Assembly: GCF_001420005.1 (NCBI RefSeq)
Contig: NZ_LJAK01000010.1
Coordinates: 62,001 to 126,000, forward strand
Origin: Loktanella sp. 3ANDIMAR09
GTDB taxonomy: Bacteria > Pseudomonadota > Alphaproteobacteria > Rhodobacterales > Rhodobacteraceae
Reading direction: 5' to 3'
Length of the DNA stretch: 64,000 nt
Positions within the stretch are counted from its first letter, which is position 1; each line of letters begins with the position of its first letter. This document shows positions 51,714 through 59,261 of this stretch, piece after piece. The notes beneath the pieces were generated by a model. That model searched no databases. It worked only from the letters and a program-made list of their open reading frames with translations, and was not told the origin of the DNA. Position numbers and translations under genes: made by a program.

Positions 51714-53287
51714 AGCCGGCAATTCTGAACTGCTTCGCTCTGCGCAAACGTCTGCTCTCGCGGATGACGCTTGGTTTCGCCGCCGGGCCGCTGACCGTTC
51801 TAACCTTCCCGCCTTTCTCGATTCTGCTTCTTGTTCCCGTTGCCTATTCTGCGTTGTTTGTCGGTCTTCGCGACCTCTCCTTCGGGCGTGCTTTTCTCGT
51901 CGGCTGGGCGTTTGGTCTCGGCCAGTTCGGTTTCGGGATTTCGTGGATCGCGGAAAGTTTCTACGTCGAGGCCGAGCGTTTCGGGGCGCTGGCGATCCCG
52001 GCCGTCGCGGGATTGTCCGCAGGTCTCGCGATTTTCCCGGCCATTGCCGCCGTGCTCTTCGTCGAAATCGCGCGGCGCGGAGCCATGGGCAGTCTCCTGG
52101 CCTGCCTCCTGTTCGCGACCTCATGGACCGCGGCCGAGTGGTTGCGCGGTCACGTTCTGACAGGTTTTCCGTGGAACCTCGCCGGCTACGCTCTTGTTGA
52201 TTACGCCGCCCTTCGCCAGCCCGCCGCCTGGGTGGGAAGTTATGGGCTAAGCTTTCTCACCGTGTTCGTAGCGGCACTCCCCGGCGCGGCTCTCATGGCG
52301 GTCGGGCGACAACGATTGATCATCTCGCTCATGCCGCTGGCCGGCATCGTAACGATGTGGGCCATCGGCACGCTTCGCCTCCAGTCGGATGCACCACAGC
52401 CACCGGATGTCGACCTGCGCATCGTTCAGGGCAACGTACCCCAAGAGGAGAAATGGGCGCCCGAGAACCGCGAGGCGACCTTCGCGCGCTATATCGAGCT
52501 TTCAACCCAGCCCGGCGATTTCGACGTTCTTCTCTGGCCGGAAACTGCCTTTCCCGGTTTCCTCGATGAGGATGCCCAGGCGCGATCCCGTATCGCGGCT
52601 GCGCTTCCGGACGGCAGCGTGCTGCTCACCGGAGTGCCGGACCGTGTACCGAGTGAGGATGGCACCCGATATTTCAACACCGTCCAGGCTTTTGACGATA
52701 ACAGTGAGATCCTGACCGGATACGCGAAACACCATCTCGTGCCCTTTGGCGAATACACTCCATTCCGCGGCTGGTTGCCGATCGAGCGGCTGACAGCGGG
52801 GCTGGGCGATTTTACGCCTGGACCGGGCCTGCGAACGCTTGCGCTTCCGGGTGTGCCGCTGGTCGCCGTGGCGATCTGCTATGAGATCATCTTCCCAGGC
52901 CATGTGGTCGACGACCTGTTCCGACCCGACTGGATTTTTAACGCGACAAACGATGCCTGGTTTGGAACCAGCATCGGACCCGAGCAGCATCTGGCTTCCG
53001 CACGTATGCGCGCCGTAGAGGAAGGCCTTCCTGTCATCCGAGCCGCGAATACGGGCATCTCTGCCGTCATCGACGCGAACGGAGAGATCGTTGCGCGGCT
53101 CGATACCGGGGAAAGGGGCATAGTCGACGCTGATCTTCCCTCTGCGCGGCCGCCTACGCCATATGCGCTTTTTGGGGACTGGATGTTGCTGGCGCTCATC
53201 TTGGCTTCGTGGAGCTGGGCTCTGGCGGCCAATGCGACGGCTAACTACCGCCGCATGAGAAAGACCGTCATGCATAGATGTGGATAG
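51710..53287 (+). CDS. lnt: Apolipoprotein N-acyltransferase
   Basis: 525 residues from a GTG at 51710 overlapping the lspA stop (GTGA). Six N-terminal membrane helices, then a nitrilase-like domain with Glu in LLWPETAFPGF, Lys in GYAKHHLVPFGEYTPF and Cys in VAVAICYEIIFPGHV. It adds the third acyl chain to lipoprotein N-termini. With Lgt at 8276 the plasmid has all three maturation enzymes. It overlaps the 3' end of the opposite-strand L,D-transpeptidase gene by 20 bases. Confidence 0.94.
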   Translation: MKPAILNCFALRKRLLSRMTLGFAAGPLTVLTFPPFSILLLVPVAYSALFVGLRDLSFGRAFLVGWAFGLGQFGFGISWIAESFYVEAERFGALAIPAVAGLSAGLAIFPAIAAVLFVEIARRGAMGSLLACLLFATSWTAAEWLRGHVLTGFPWNLAGYALVDYAALRQPAAWVGSYGLSFLTVFVAALPGAALMAVGRQRLIISLMPLAGIVTMWAIGTLRLQSDAPQPPDVDLRIVQGNVPQEEKWAPENREATFARYIELSTQPGDFDVLLWPETAFPGFLDEDAQARSRIAAALPDGSVLLTGVPDRVPSEDGTRYFNTVQAFDDNSEILTGYAKHHLVPFGEYTPFRGWLPIERLTAGLGDFTPGPGLRTLALPGVPLVAVAICYEIIFPGHVVDDLFRPDWIFNATNDAWFGTSIGPEQHLASARMRAVEEGLPVIRAANTGISAVIDANGEIVARLDTGERGIVDADLPSARPPTPYALFGDWMLLALILASWSWALAANATANYRRMRKTVMHRCG

Positions 53288-53780
53288 GCGTTCCGTCCTT
53301 CACCATTGCATAGATGTCCTCGATCTGCCGATCTGTGACCGCGATGCAGCCAGCTGTCCAGTCGCGGATGTCCGTCGGGTCGATGCCGGGGCGTGGACCA
53401 CCATGGATGAAGATGTCGCCGCCGGGGGAAAGGCCCTGCGCTTCGGCAAAGGCGATGTCGGCCTCATTCGGATAAGAGATGCCAACTGAAAGATGATACG
53501 TACTTTCAGGGTTGCGCTTATCGACTATGTAGGTGCCCTCCGGGGTCCGACCGTCTCCCTCGAATTGCTTGTGACCCTGAGGAGCGAAGCCCAGCCCGAT
53601 CGGATAGGTTTGCAGCACGCGATCGGATCCGTCGAGAACAAGCAAACGCAGTCCCTTGTAGAGCCGAAGTCGCGTCACTTCGGGTCCGTCATAGCTGCGG
53701 AACTTGCCGGCACAGCCCGACAAAAAGGCCGCTAAGCCACCCAACAGGACGGCGCGGCGGGGAAATCGGATGGTTTTCAC
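53268..53780 (-). CDS. L,D-transpeptidase (YkuD), lipoprotein type
   Basis: 170 residues. The N-terminus RRAVLLGGLAAFLSGCAGK is a Tat-like lipoprotein signal with lipobox LSGC (Cys near 22). The YkuD domain has GDGRTPEGTYIVDKRNP near 74 and the catalytic HGGPRPGIDPTDIRDWTAGCIAV (His near 127, Cys near 145). It is the only one of the four L,D-transpeptidases predicted to be lipid-anchored and depends on the lgt/lspA/lnt pathway. It is convergent with lnt. Confidence 0.9.
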   Translation of the reverse strand: MKTIRFPRRAVLLGGLAAFLSGCAGKFRSYDGPEVTRLRLYKGLRLLVLDGSDRVLQTYPIGLGFAPQGHKQFEGDGRTPEGTYIVDKRNPESTYHLSVGISYPNEADIAFAEAQGLSPGGDIFIHGGPRPGIDPTDIRDWTAGCIAVTDRQIEDIYAMVKDGTPIHIYA

Positions 53781-53843
53781 TGCTCGATGCCTCTTTCGTG
53801 AGGTCTGATATGGAAATAATGTTACCTTGCAAATGCCGCGTGA

Positions 53844-56198
53844 TCAATGTCCGTGGGCAAGCGCGGCCTTTGCGATCTGTGGCCCAACCTGCTCGCCACC
53901 GGACGGCGGTGCCTTGGCCTCTTGGCTGTTAAGCAGGCGCAGGGCGTTCGCCACCACCAGCAATGACACACCCACGTCGGCTGCAATAGCGCCCCACATC
54001 GATGCCATTCCGAACGCGGTAGCGACAACGAAAACTCCCTTGGTCGCCAAGGAAATACCGATGTTCTGATGGATAATCGACATTGTCCGGCGCGAATGAC
54101 CGATCAGCCAAGGCACCTTGCCGAGGTCGTCGGTTATAAGGGCAATGTCCGCCGTCTCGATTGCCGCGTCAGAACCGACCGCACCCATCGCGATGGCATA
54201 ATGCGCGCGCGCCATTGCGGGAGCATCGTTCACCCCGTCGCCGATCATGGCAACCATGTCATGAGTTTTGACCAGTTCTTCGATGGCTGTCACCTTGTCT
54301 TCGGGCAGAAGCTCAGCGCGCACCTCGTCGATACCGACCTCGGCGGCAACGGCGCGCGCTGTTCGCTCGTTGTCACCGGTCAGCATGACGATGGTCTTCA
54401 CGCCCTGCGCGTGAAGTTGCGCCACGATGCCCTTGGCATCAGGGCGGATGCGATCGCGCAGTTCAAGAATGCCGGTCACACCGGATTCATCGCCGACAGC
54501 GACAAGGGTGCTGCCGGCGCCTTCGATCCGCTCCCGCAGATCCTTCGGAATAGCGTCGCCGAAACCCTTCTCCTCGGCAAACCGGTCCGACCCCAGCCAG
54601 ATCGACCGTCCGTCAGTGCGTCCTTCAAGTCCCCTGCCGGGAATGGTGCGGGTATCCTCTGCGGCGGACACCTTGACGCCGTCGGCCTCCGCCCGCGCGA
54701 GAATGGCACGCGCCAAAGGGTGCGACGAACGTGCCTCCAGTCCTGCGGCGAGGGTCATCAAATCTTGCGCTGAAGCCCCGCCCAGCGGGTGCACCGTCGC
54801 CACTTCCGGCTGGCCCATGGTGATTGTGCCGGTCTTGTCCATGGCCAGCGCCGTCGTCCTGCCCGGCGCCTCTACATAGGCACCGCCCTTGATAAGGACG
54901 CCCGCCCGCGCCGAAGCGGTGAGCGCTGCGACGATGGAGACAGGGGTCGAGATGACCAGAGCGCATGGGCAAGCGATCACCAGCAGCACGAGGGCATTGT
55001 AGAACCAGTAATCCCAGGCTCCGCCGAAGATAAGCGGCGGCAGTAGCGCAATTGCGACGGCGAGAGCCATGACGATAGGCGTGTAGATGCGGGCGAACTT
55101 TGCCACCCACTGTTCCACCGGCGCGCGGCGGGCATGGGCGTCGCCGACCATGCGGATGATCTTGGCCAAGACGGTATCCGAGGCGGCCTTCGTGGCGCGC
55201 ACCGTTAGTGTACCTTCGCCGTTGATCGTGCCCGCATAGACCTCGTCTCCGGCCTCTTTGGGTATCAAAGCACTTTCGCCGGTGATCGGCGCTTGGTCGA
55301 CCGCGCCCGCGCCACCCGTCACCTCGCCGTCGAGCGGGATACGGTCGCCACCGCGTACAATAAAGCTTGAGCCTACGGCGACTTGCGCCGCCGGCATGTC
55401 GGTCTCGCTTCCGTCATCGCGGATCACGCGCGCCGTAGGTGGCGCAAGATCCAGGAGCGCCGACACCGCGTTCCGCGCGCGCCCAACGCTCCAGCTTTCG
55501 AGAAAGAGGGACAGCGAAAAGAAAAAAGCCACTGTCGCTGCCTCGAAGAATTCACCGAGCCCGATGGCTCCGGCGACTGCGACAACCATCAGCAGGTTCA
55601 TGTCGGGCGACAGCCGACGTGCGGACGACCATGCCTTCGGTGCCACAAGCCAAACGCCGAATAGGATAGCAACTGCAAAAAGCCCTGCCTCGGCCAGCGG
55701 CATCGGCGCTTCGCCGTGCCCCGCGAAGAGGCCGAGCGCCCCGCCCATACCGGTCTCGATGATGTGCCAGAGAAAACCCGCCGCCCAGAAGCCGCCGCTG
55801 AGAGCCGTAAACAGCCGCTGTCGTGCAAGATGGGCCGCTTGGTCGACCGACGCGTTCTCGGCATTCCACGGCTTCGCGGTCATGCCGGTGCTCGCGACAA
55901 GTTCCGCAACTTCGTCGTCCGATACACTCTTTGCGCTGTCCAGAATGGTCATCCTCCCGTTGATCACATCGAACGCGAGATGCTCGGCCCCGCCGATCTG
56001 CGGGCCGATTACCTTATTCAAGATCGCGACCTCCTCGGCGCAATCGAGGCCAGACACCTGAAAACTGCGCCCGCCGGTTGGCGCGGGCGTCGTCGGTGCG
56101 ATGTCGCCGCACGTTCCGGCGCTACCACAGCAACTGCCGCCGCTTGCCTGGGCATCTTCGGCGTGATCGTGATCGTGGCGGTGGGTGTCGGACGGCAT
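53844..56198 (-). CDS. zntA: Zn/Cd/Pb-exporting P1B-type ATPase
   Basis: 784 residues. His-rich N-terminus (THRHDHDHAED) and CCGSAGTCGD near 23-32, then an HMA-like domain whose motif reads GLDCAEEVAILNK (a DCxxEE variant in place of GMDCxxC). The membrane segment has IACPCALVISTPVS, then DKTGTITMGQ, SSHPLARAIL and [20 protein letters not shown]. This is the ZntA/CadA type, not Cu(I). AGAGG precedes the ATG. A CadR-type promoter lies 33-63 bases upstream. Confidence 0.94.
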   Translation of the reverse strand: MPSDTHRHDHDHAEDAQASGGSCCGSAGTCGDIAPTTPAPTGGRSFQVSGLDCAEEVAILNKVIGPQIGGAEHLAFDVINGRMTILDSAKSVSDDEVAELVASTGMTAKPWNAENASVDQAAHLARQRLFTALSGGFWAAGFLWHIIETGMGGALGLFAGHGEAPMPLAEAGLFAVAILFGVWLVAPKAWSSARRLSPDMNLLMVVAVAGAIGLGEFFEAATVAFFFSLSLFLESWSVGRARNAVSALLDLAPPTARVIRDDGSETDMPAAQVAVGSSFIVRGGDRIPLDGEVTGGAGAVDQAPITGESALIPKEAGDEVYAGTINGEGTLTVRATKAASDTVLAKIIRMVGDAHARRAPVEQWVAKFARIYTPIVMALAVAIALLPPLIFGGAWDYWFYNALVLLVIACPCALVISTPVSIVAALTASARAGVLIKGGAYVEAPGRTTALAMDKTGTITMGQPEVATVHPLGGASAQDLMTLAAGLEARSSHPLARAILARAEADGVKVSAAEDTRTIPGRGLEGRTDGRSIWLGSDRFAEEKGFGDAIPKDLRERIEGAGSTLVAVGDESGVTGILELRDRIRPDAKGIVAQLHAQGVKTIVMLTGDNERTARAVAAEVGIDEVRAELLPEDKVTAIEELVKTHDMVAMIGDGVNDAPAMARAHYAIAMGAVGSDAAIETADIALITDDLGKVPWLIGHSRRTMSIIHQNIGISLATKGVFVVATAFGMASMWGAIAADVGVSLLVVANALRLLNSQEAKAPPSGGEQVGPQIAKAALAHGH

Positions 56199-56230
56199 GA
56201 ACGGACCTCTGGATTCGGGTGCTTTGTAAT

Positions 56231-56261
56231 GACATAGCCCCTACAGTAGCTAGAGCTTCAA
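56231..56261 (-). promoter_or_regulatory. CadR/PbrR-type MerR promoter of the zntA gene
   Basis: On the minus strand, TTGAAG (56261-56256), a 19-bp spacer with CTCTAGCTACTGTAG, and -10 TATGTC (56236-56231). The start near 56224 leaves a 26-base leader with AGAGG. Confidence 0.78.
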
Positions 56262-56379
56262 GAGAAAAGTTCGGTGGTATTTCCGTTTGTTTTCTTGCTA
56301 GACGGTCCGACGACAGCCTCAATCACGGCGTGAGGCATAAAAAGCCGATACTAAGAAAACAGAAAAGAAAGGAAACTCG

Positions 56380-56664
56380 ATGCAGGTTTTGATGCTGAAG
56401 CAAAAAATGATGGTTGCGGTGGCGCTTTTGCTCACGACAGGATGCGCCATCCAGCCGACAGGTCCGAACGACACGGCAGACCAGACGGGCAACGTTCCCG
56501 AAGCCGTGGTTGCGATGGCTGCTCCGGATCAGGATGTTGCAACCGCGCGCCTCGTGCCGGAAGACGGCTGCTATTGGTACGAACACAGCGGGCCGGTCGA
56601 AACGACGCTGCTGCCGTTGCGCACGGCGAACGGTAATCCGATCTGCGTGGCACGCGAAGCTTGA
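56380..56664 (+). CDS. Small lipoprotein, paralogue of the 35351 lipoprotein
   Basis: 94 residues, leader MMVAVALLLTTGC (Cys near 22), then a mature part with DGCYWYEHSGPVETTLLPLRTANGNPIC near 61-88. AGGAAA precedes the ATG. The shared core with the 35351 protein is DGCYxYxHxGPVETTxLPLRTxxGxPIC; outside it the sequences differ. It is located between zntA and an L,D-transpeptidase gene, the same kind of neighbours as the other copy. Confidence 0.85.
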   Translation: MQVLMLKQKMMVAVALLLTTGCAIQPTGPNDTADQTGNVPEAVVAMAAPDQDVATARLVPEDGCYWYEHSGPVETTLLPLRTANGNPICVAREA

Positions 56665-56696
56665 GGACGCGCCACACGTTGGATCAACGCGCCTCA
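56662..56696. terminator. Possible bidirectional terminator between convergent genes
   Basis: The inverted repeat TGAGGACGCG ... CGCGCCTCA (56662-56671 and 56688-56696, one mismatch/bulge) lies between the convergent lipoprotein and L,D-transpeptidase genes. There is no T-run, so termination is only inferred from position. Confidence 0.35.
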
Positions 56697-56712
56697 GACC
56701 TACGCACCACAC

Positions 56713-57375
56713 TCAACTTCGCGCGGTGACACTGTCCTCCGCCGAGTACAAATGTGCCGTCGATTCGATCTCAACGTTGGGATAAAGTTCGTTAATGTGA
56801 GCCATGACCATCCGCACGCAACCCGAACTGGCTCGACCGCCGATACTTCTCGGATAGGGCGTGCCGTGTATTCGAAGATAAGTGTCGCGGTCTCCGACGT
56901 ACAGATAGATGGCTCGTGATCCCAAAGCGTTTTCGGGGCCGGGTTCCATCCCGTCGGCCCATCGTGCGTTTTCCGGATCCCGCTCGATCATGTTCTGGGT
57001 CGGTGTCCAATGCGGCCACCTCACCTTGCGTTTGATCGTGTAGACCCCAGGCTCGTATAGGTTGCCCCGGGCAATGGCCACACCGTAGCGCATTGCGGTC
57101 CCGCTCTCCTCGATATGATAGAGATAACGCGCGACCGCATCGACATGGATGTCTCCTGGCACGAGTCCGGGTTTCGCGACCACGCGCTGGGGCAAAAAGC
57201 GCGGGTGTAGGCCCCAAGGGTTTGACGTGGCCGGATCGAATCCGGGCGGCGTGACTTGCGCGTCCCATTCAGCCTTCTGTGCCTCGGCGGGCCAGGTATC
57301 GGCCAACAGGGGGCTGGAAACAGACGCGGAGAATAGCGCCGTTGTTGTTTGAATGAAGTGTCGTCTTGTCAGCAT
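56713..57375 (-). CDS. L,D-transpeptidase (YkuD), fourth copy
   Basis: 220 residues with a short leader (RRHFIQTTTALFSASVSSPLLA) and a YkuD domain with catalytic HGTPYPRSIGGRASSGCVRM (His near 175, Cys near 190). The 37179 copy is its closest relative in the window, with long identical stretches around AKPGLVPGDIHVDAVARYLYHI. AAAGGG precedes the ATG. It has a CadR-type promoter upstream, so unlike the 29868 copy it belongs to the divalent-metal regulon. Confidence 0.92.
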   Translation of the reverse strand: MLTRRHFIQTTTALFSASVSSPLLADTWPAEAQKAEWDAQVTPPGFDPATSNPWGLHPRFLPQRVVAKPGLVPGDIHVDAVARYLYHIEESGTAMRYGVAIARGNLYEPGVYTIKRKVRWPHWTPTQNMIERDPENARWADGMEPGPENALGSRAIYLYVGDRDTYLRIHGTPYPRSIGGRASSGCVRMVMAHINELYPNVEIESTAHLYSAEDSVTARS

Positions 57376-57436
57376 GTCTTACCCTTTCGGTTCCCACCAG
57401 CAATCTATGGCAAGAACGGTATCTGTTCACTTTGAT

Positions 57437-57467
57437 TAGATAAGACTTCTAGTGGCTAGAGGTTCAA
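57437..57467 (-). promoter_or_regulatory. CadR/PbrR-type MerR promoter of the fourth L,D-transpeptidase
   Basis: On the minus strand, TTGAAC (57467-57462), a 19-bp spacer with CTCTAGCCACTAGAAG, and -10 TATCTA (57442-57437). The start would be near 57430, about 55 bases before the ATG at 57375. A merR fragment begins on the other side at 57480. Confidence 0.78.
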
Positions 57468-57479
57468 GGACATATTTTC

Positions 57480-57674
57480 GTGAACACACACGATCCTTGT
57501 GATCCGCAATTTACCATCCGCTACTACGAAAAGATCGGCGCGCCGCCCAGCCTGACCCGGCCTGTTCCCGAGACCACGGTTGCTGCAGAGTCAGATCCTG
57601 TCGAAGCTGGCTATGGAGGAAGGCCATATCGCCCGCTTCGCCTGAGCAGCGAACGGCAGTGTGGTGAACTTTGA
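57480..57674 (+). pseudogene. Remnant of a MerR-family regulator gene
   Basis: After a GTG the frame reads QFTIRYYEKIGAPPS, the end of the MerR HTH (TIRYYE.IG.....P). The N-terminal HTH helix and the dimerisation helix with metal Cys are gone, and the sequence soon loses resemblance. Its position, divergent from a gene with a MerR-type operator (57437), is just where an intact merR gene would lie, as at 36654. It is very likely a decayed regulator. Confidence 0.7.
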
Positions 57675-57954
57675 CTTGCACGGTGACGGGGGCAGGCAAA
57701 GCAGCAACGACAAACAGGGCCGCGCAGTGTCCAAAATACCGGGCGTCTTGCTCGCCGCCTTCACCAGTCATCATAGATGGTGAAGGCACAACCGCACGGA
57801 AGCGCCGGCCACAGCGGCCTTGCGCACTGGCGAGGAGTATCTCCAAATTCGAGCACCTTGATTGCCAAGGTTCCGGCGGGCTTTGCCTCCTCCTACCGGA
57901 ACTTTGGCCGACTGGCACGCACCCGTCAGGATACCGAGCGATGACGCTCATCTC
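57675..57954. other. Apparently non-coding or decayed stretch
   Basis: Together with the merR remnant this forms a region of about 580 bases without an intact gene. A minus-strand open frame (57951-57511) has a hydrophobic segment (CAALFVVAALPAPVTVQV) but no recognisable family and no clear start. I see no repeat or promoter of note. Confidence 0.3.
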
Positions 57955-59035
57955 TTAGGTCGTGGTGCGCCACATCCGGAACCGGCCCTGCCCGGTCACT
58001 TCGCAGATCAAACCCCGCGCTTCCATCCAGACGAGGTTGCGCTGGACGGCGGCGCGGCTGGCACCGGTCAGGGTCTCGGCCATTGGGGCGGAGACGAGGG
58101 GCCATTCGGCCAGCACGGCGCGCAATGCTGGTGGTGTCTTGCCAGAGAGCGGGGCCATCATGGTTTCCGCCCGAGCTGACCATGCCTGGATATCGTCGAG
58201 GTGTCGCATTGCTGTCAGGCATGCTGTTTCCATTCCCTCGAGCCAACGCTCTAAGCGCTCAGCCGATGGGCCACTGGCGCGCAGCCCCCCTGCCCCGCGT
58301 GTAGCCAGAGGCGCAAAGATGGCCCCCCCCATTCGAACTCGGGCCTTCGCTGGCGGCAATGCGTGCGGCGGTAACCGCCGCTTCCATCCGGTCGCCCTGT
58401 TGCCCGAGGCCCGCAAGGCTCCAGAGGTGAAACCCCATGCAGGCGCGTGTGATCGGGTGCAGGTCGGCGGCTTGCGCCATCAGGTCAAGCCAACCGCCCG
58501 CGCGATCCGCAAAGGGCTCGGCTTCATCCGCCATGTTTTCGGGGTCACGGCGATCGAGGAAAGCGGACAGGTCCACCCCTGGGCCGGGACCGCCTGTCAG
58601 ACGCCGCACTGCCCATCCGACACGCGCGAGCGCTGCGGTGTCGTCCTGCACGCCGGACAAGCGCATGGATATCCAGAGCGCCAGCCGATCCGGGCCAATT
58701 CGGTCGCCTGCAAACCAGCTGAGGTCTGCCGCCTCCATCAGCGCGAGCCTGTGCCGCCAGCCCTCCGGACCACGGTGCAGACGGTCATCCAGTGCGCCAA
58801 TCCGGCCAGCCACACGGGCGAGATGGGCGGCATTGCCTGCCTCTGCCTTCCGCCAATCGTCGAGGACTGCGGTTTCACGCAGCTCTGCCCTCGGTCCGGG
58901 CGGCAGATATTCCGGCTCCACTTCCATCGGACCGGGCAGGAACCACAGGTCGTCCTCAGACGCCTCTTCGAGCCCCTCCGCATCCACTAGAGGGTCGTCA
59001 AAAATATCATACTGCGTGGAAACTTGAGGCTTCAT
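57955..59035 (-). pseudogene. RHE_PE00001/DUF1612-type HTH gene with a frameshift in a G8 run
   Basis: The N-terminal part (59035 downward) has RLHRGPEGWRHRLALMEAADLSWFAGD and is acidic, as in the RHE_PE00001/DUF1612 plasmid family. It runs into a run of eight C on the plus strand (58323-58330). Reading one base fewer joins it to a second frame, AIFAPLATRGAGGLR ... ETLTGASRAAVQRNLVWMEARGLICEVTGQGRFRMW, which carries the family's HTH. So one gene of about 360 residues is split. It could be a true mutation, a homopolymer sequencing error or a phase-variable tract. A TGCAAAA..TTTTGCA dyad lies just upstream. Confidence 0.78.
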
Positions 59036-59038
59036 ATG

Positions 59039-59060
59039 TGCAAAATACGGCACTTTTGCA
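59039..59060. promoter_or_regulatory. Inverted repeat in front of the RHE_PE00001-type gene
   Basis: TGCAAAA (59039-59045), 8-base loop, TTTTGCA (59054-59060): a perfect 7-bp inverted repeat directly 5' of the probable start at 59035. It could be an autoregulatory operator for the HTH protein. Confidence 0.5.
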
Positions 59061-59213
59061 TTTTACCCAAGTGTTTTGTCAGAGTGCGCCTGCATACCTT
59101 ATATAGCACGCGCGCTCGGTGGTCTGCGAGATTTCTCTGATCGCGCTCAGCGTATGGAAACCAACGGCTTTATGATGAACAGCGCCACAGAGCACGCCCT
59201 TGCATCTGTTTAC

Positions 59214-59259
59214 AAACGGTCGTTTAATAACGGTACCCTAAATTGCAAACGGCCCGTTT
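59214..59259. repeat. Two AAACG/CGTTT dyads upstream of the recombinase gene
   Basis: AAACGGTCGTTT (59214-59225) and AAACGGCCCGTTT (59247-59259). Each is a short palindrome. Their position directly before the recombinase ATG suggests resolution subsites or an autoregulatory operator. Confidence 0.45.
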
Positions 59260-59261
59260 TC

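Noticed and set aside
57511-57951. Minus-strand open frame of 146 codons next to the merR remnant
   Set aside because: No recognisable family, no Shine-Dalgarno, and it overlaps the merR remnant.
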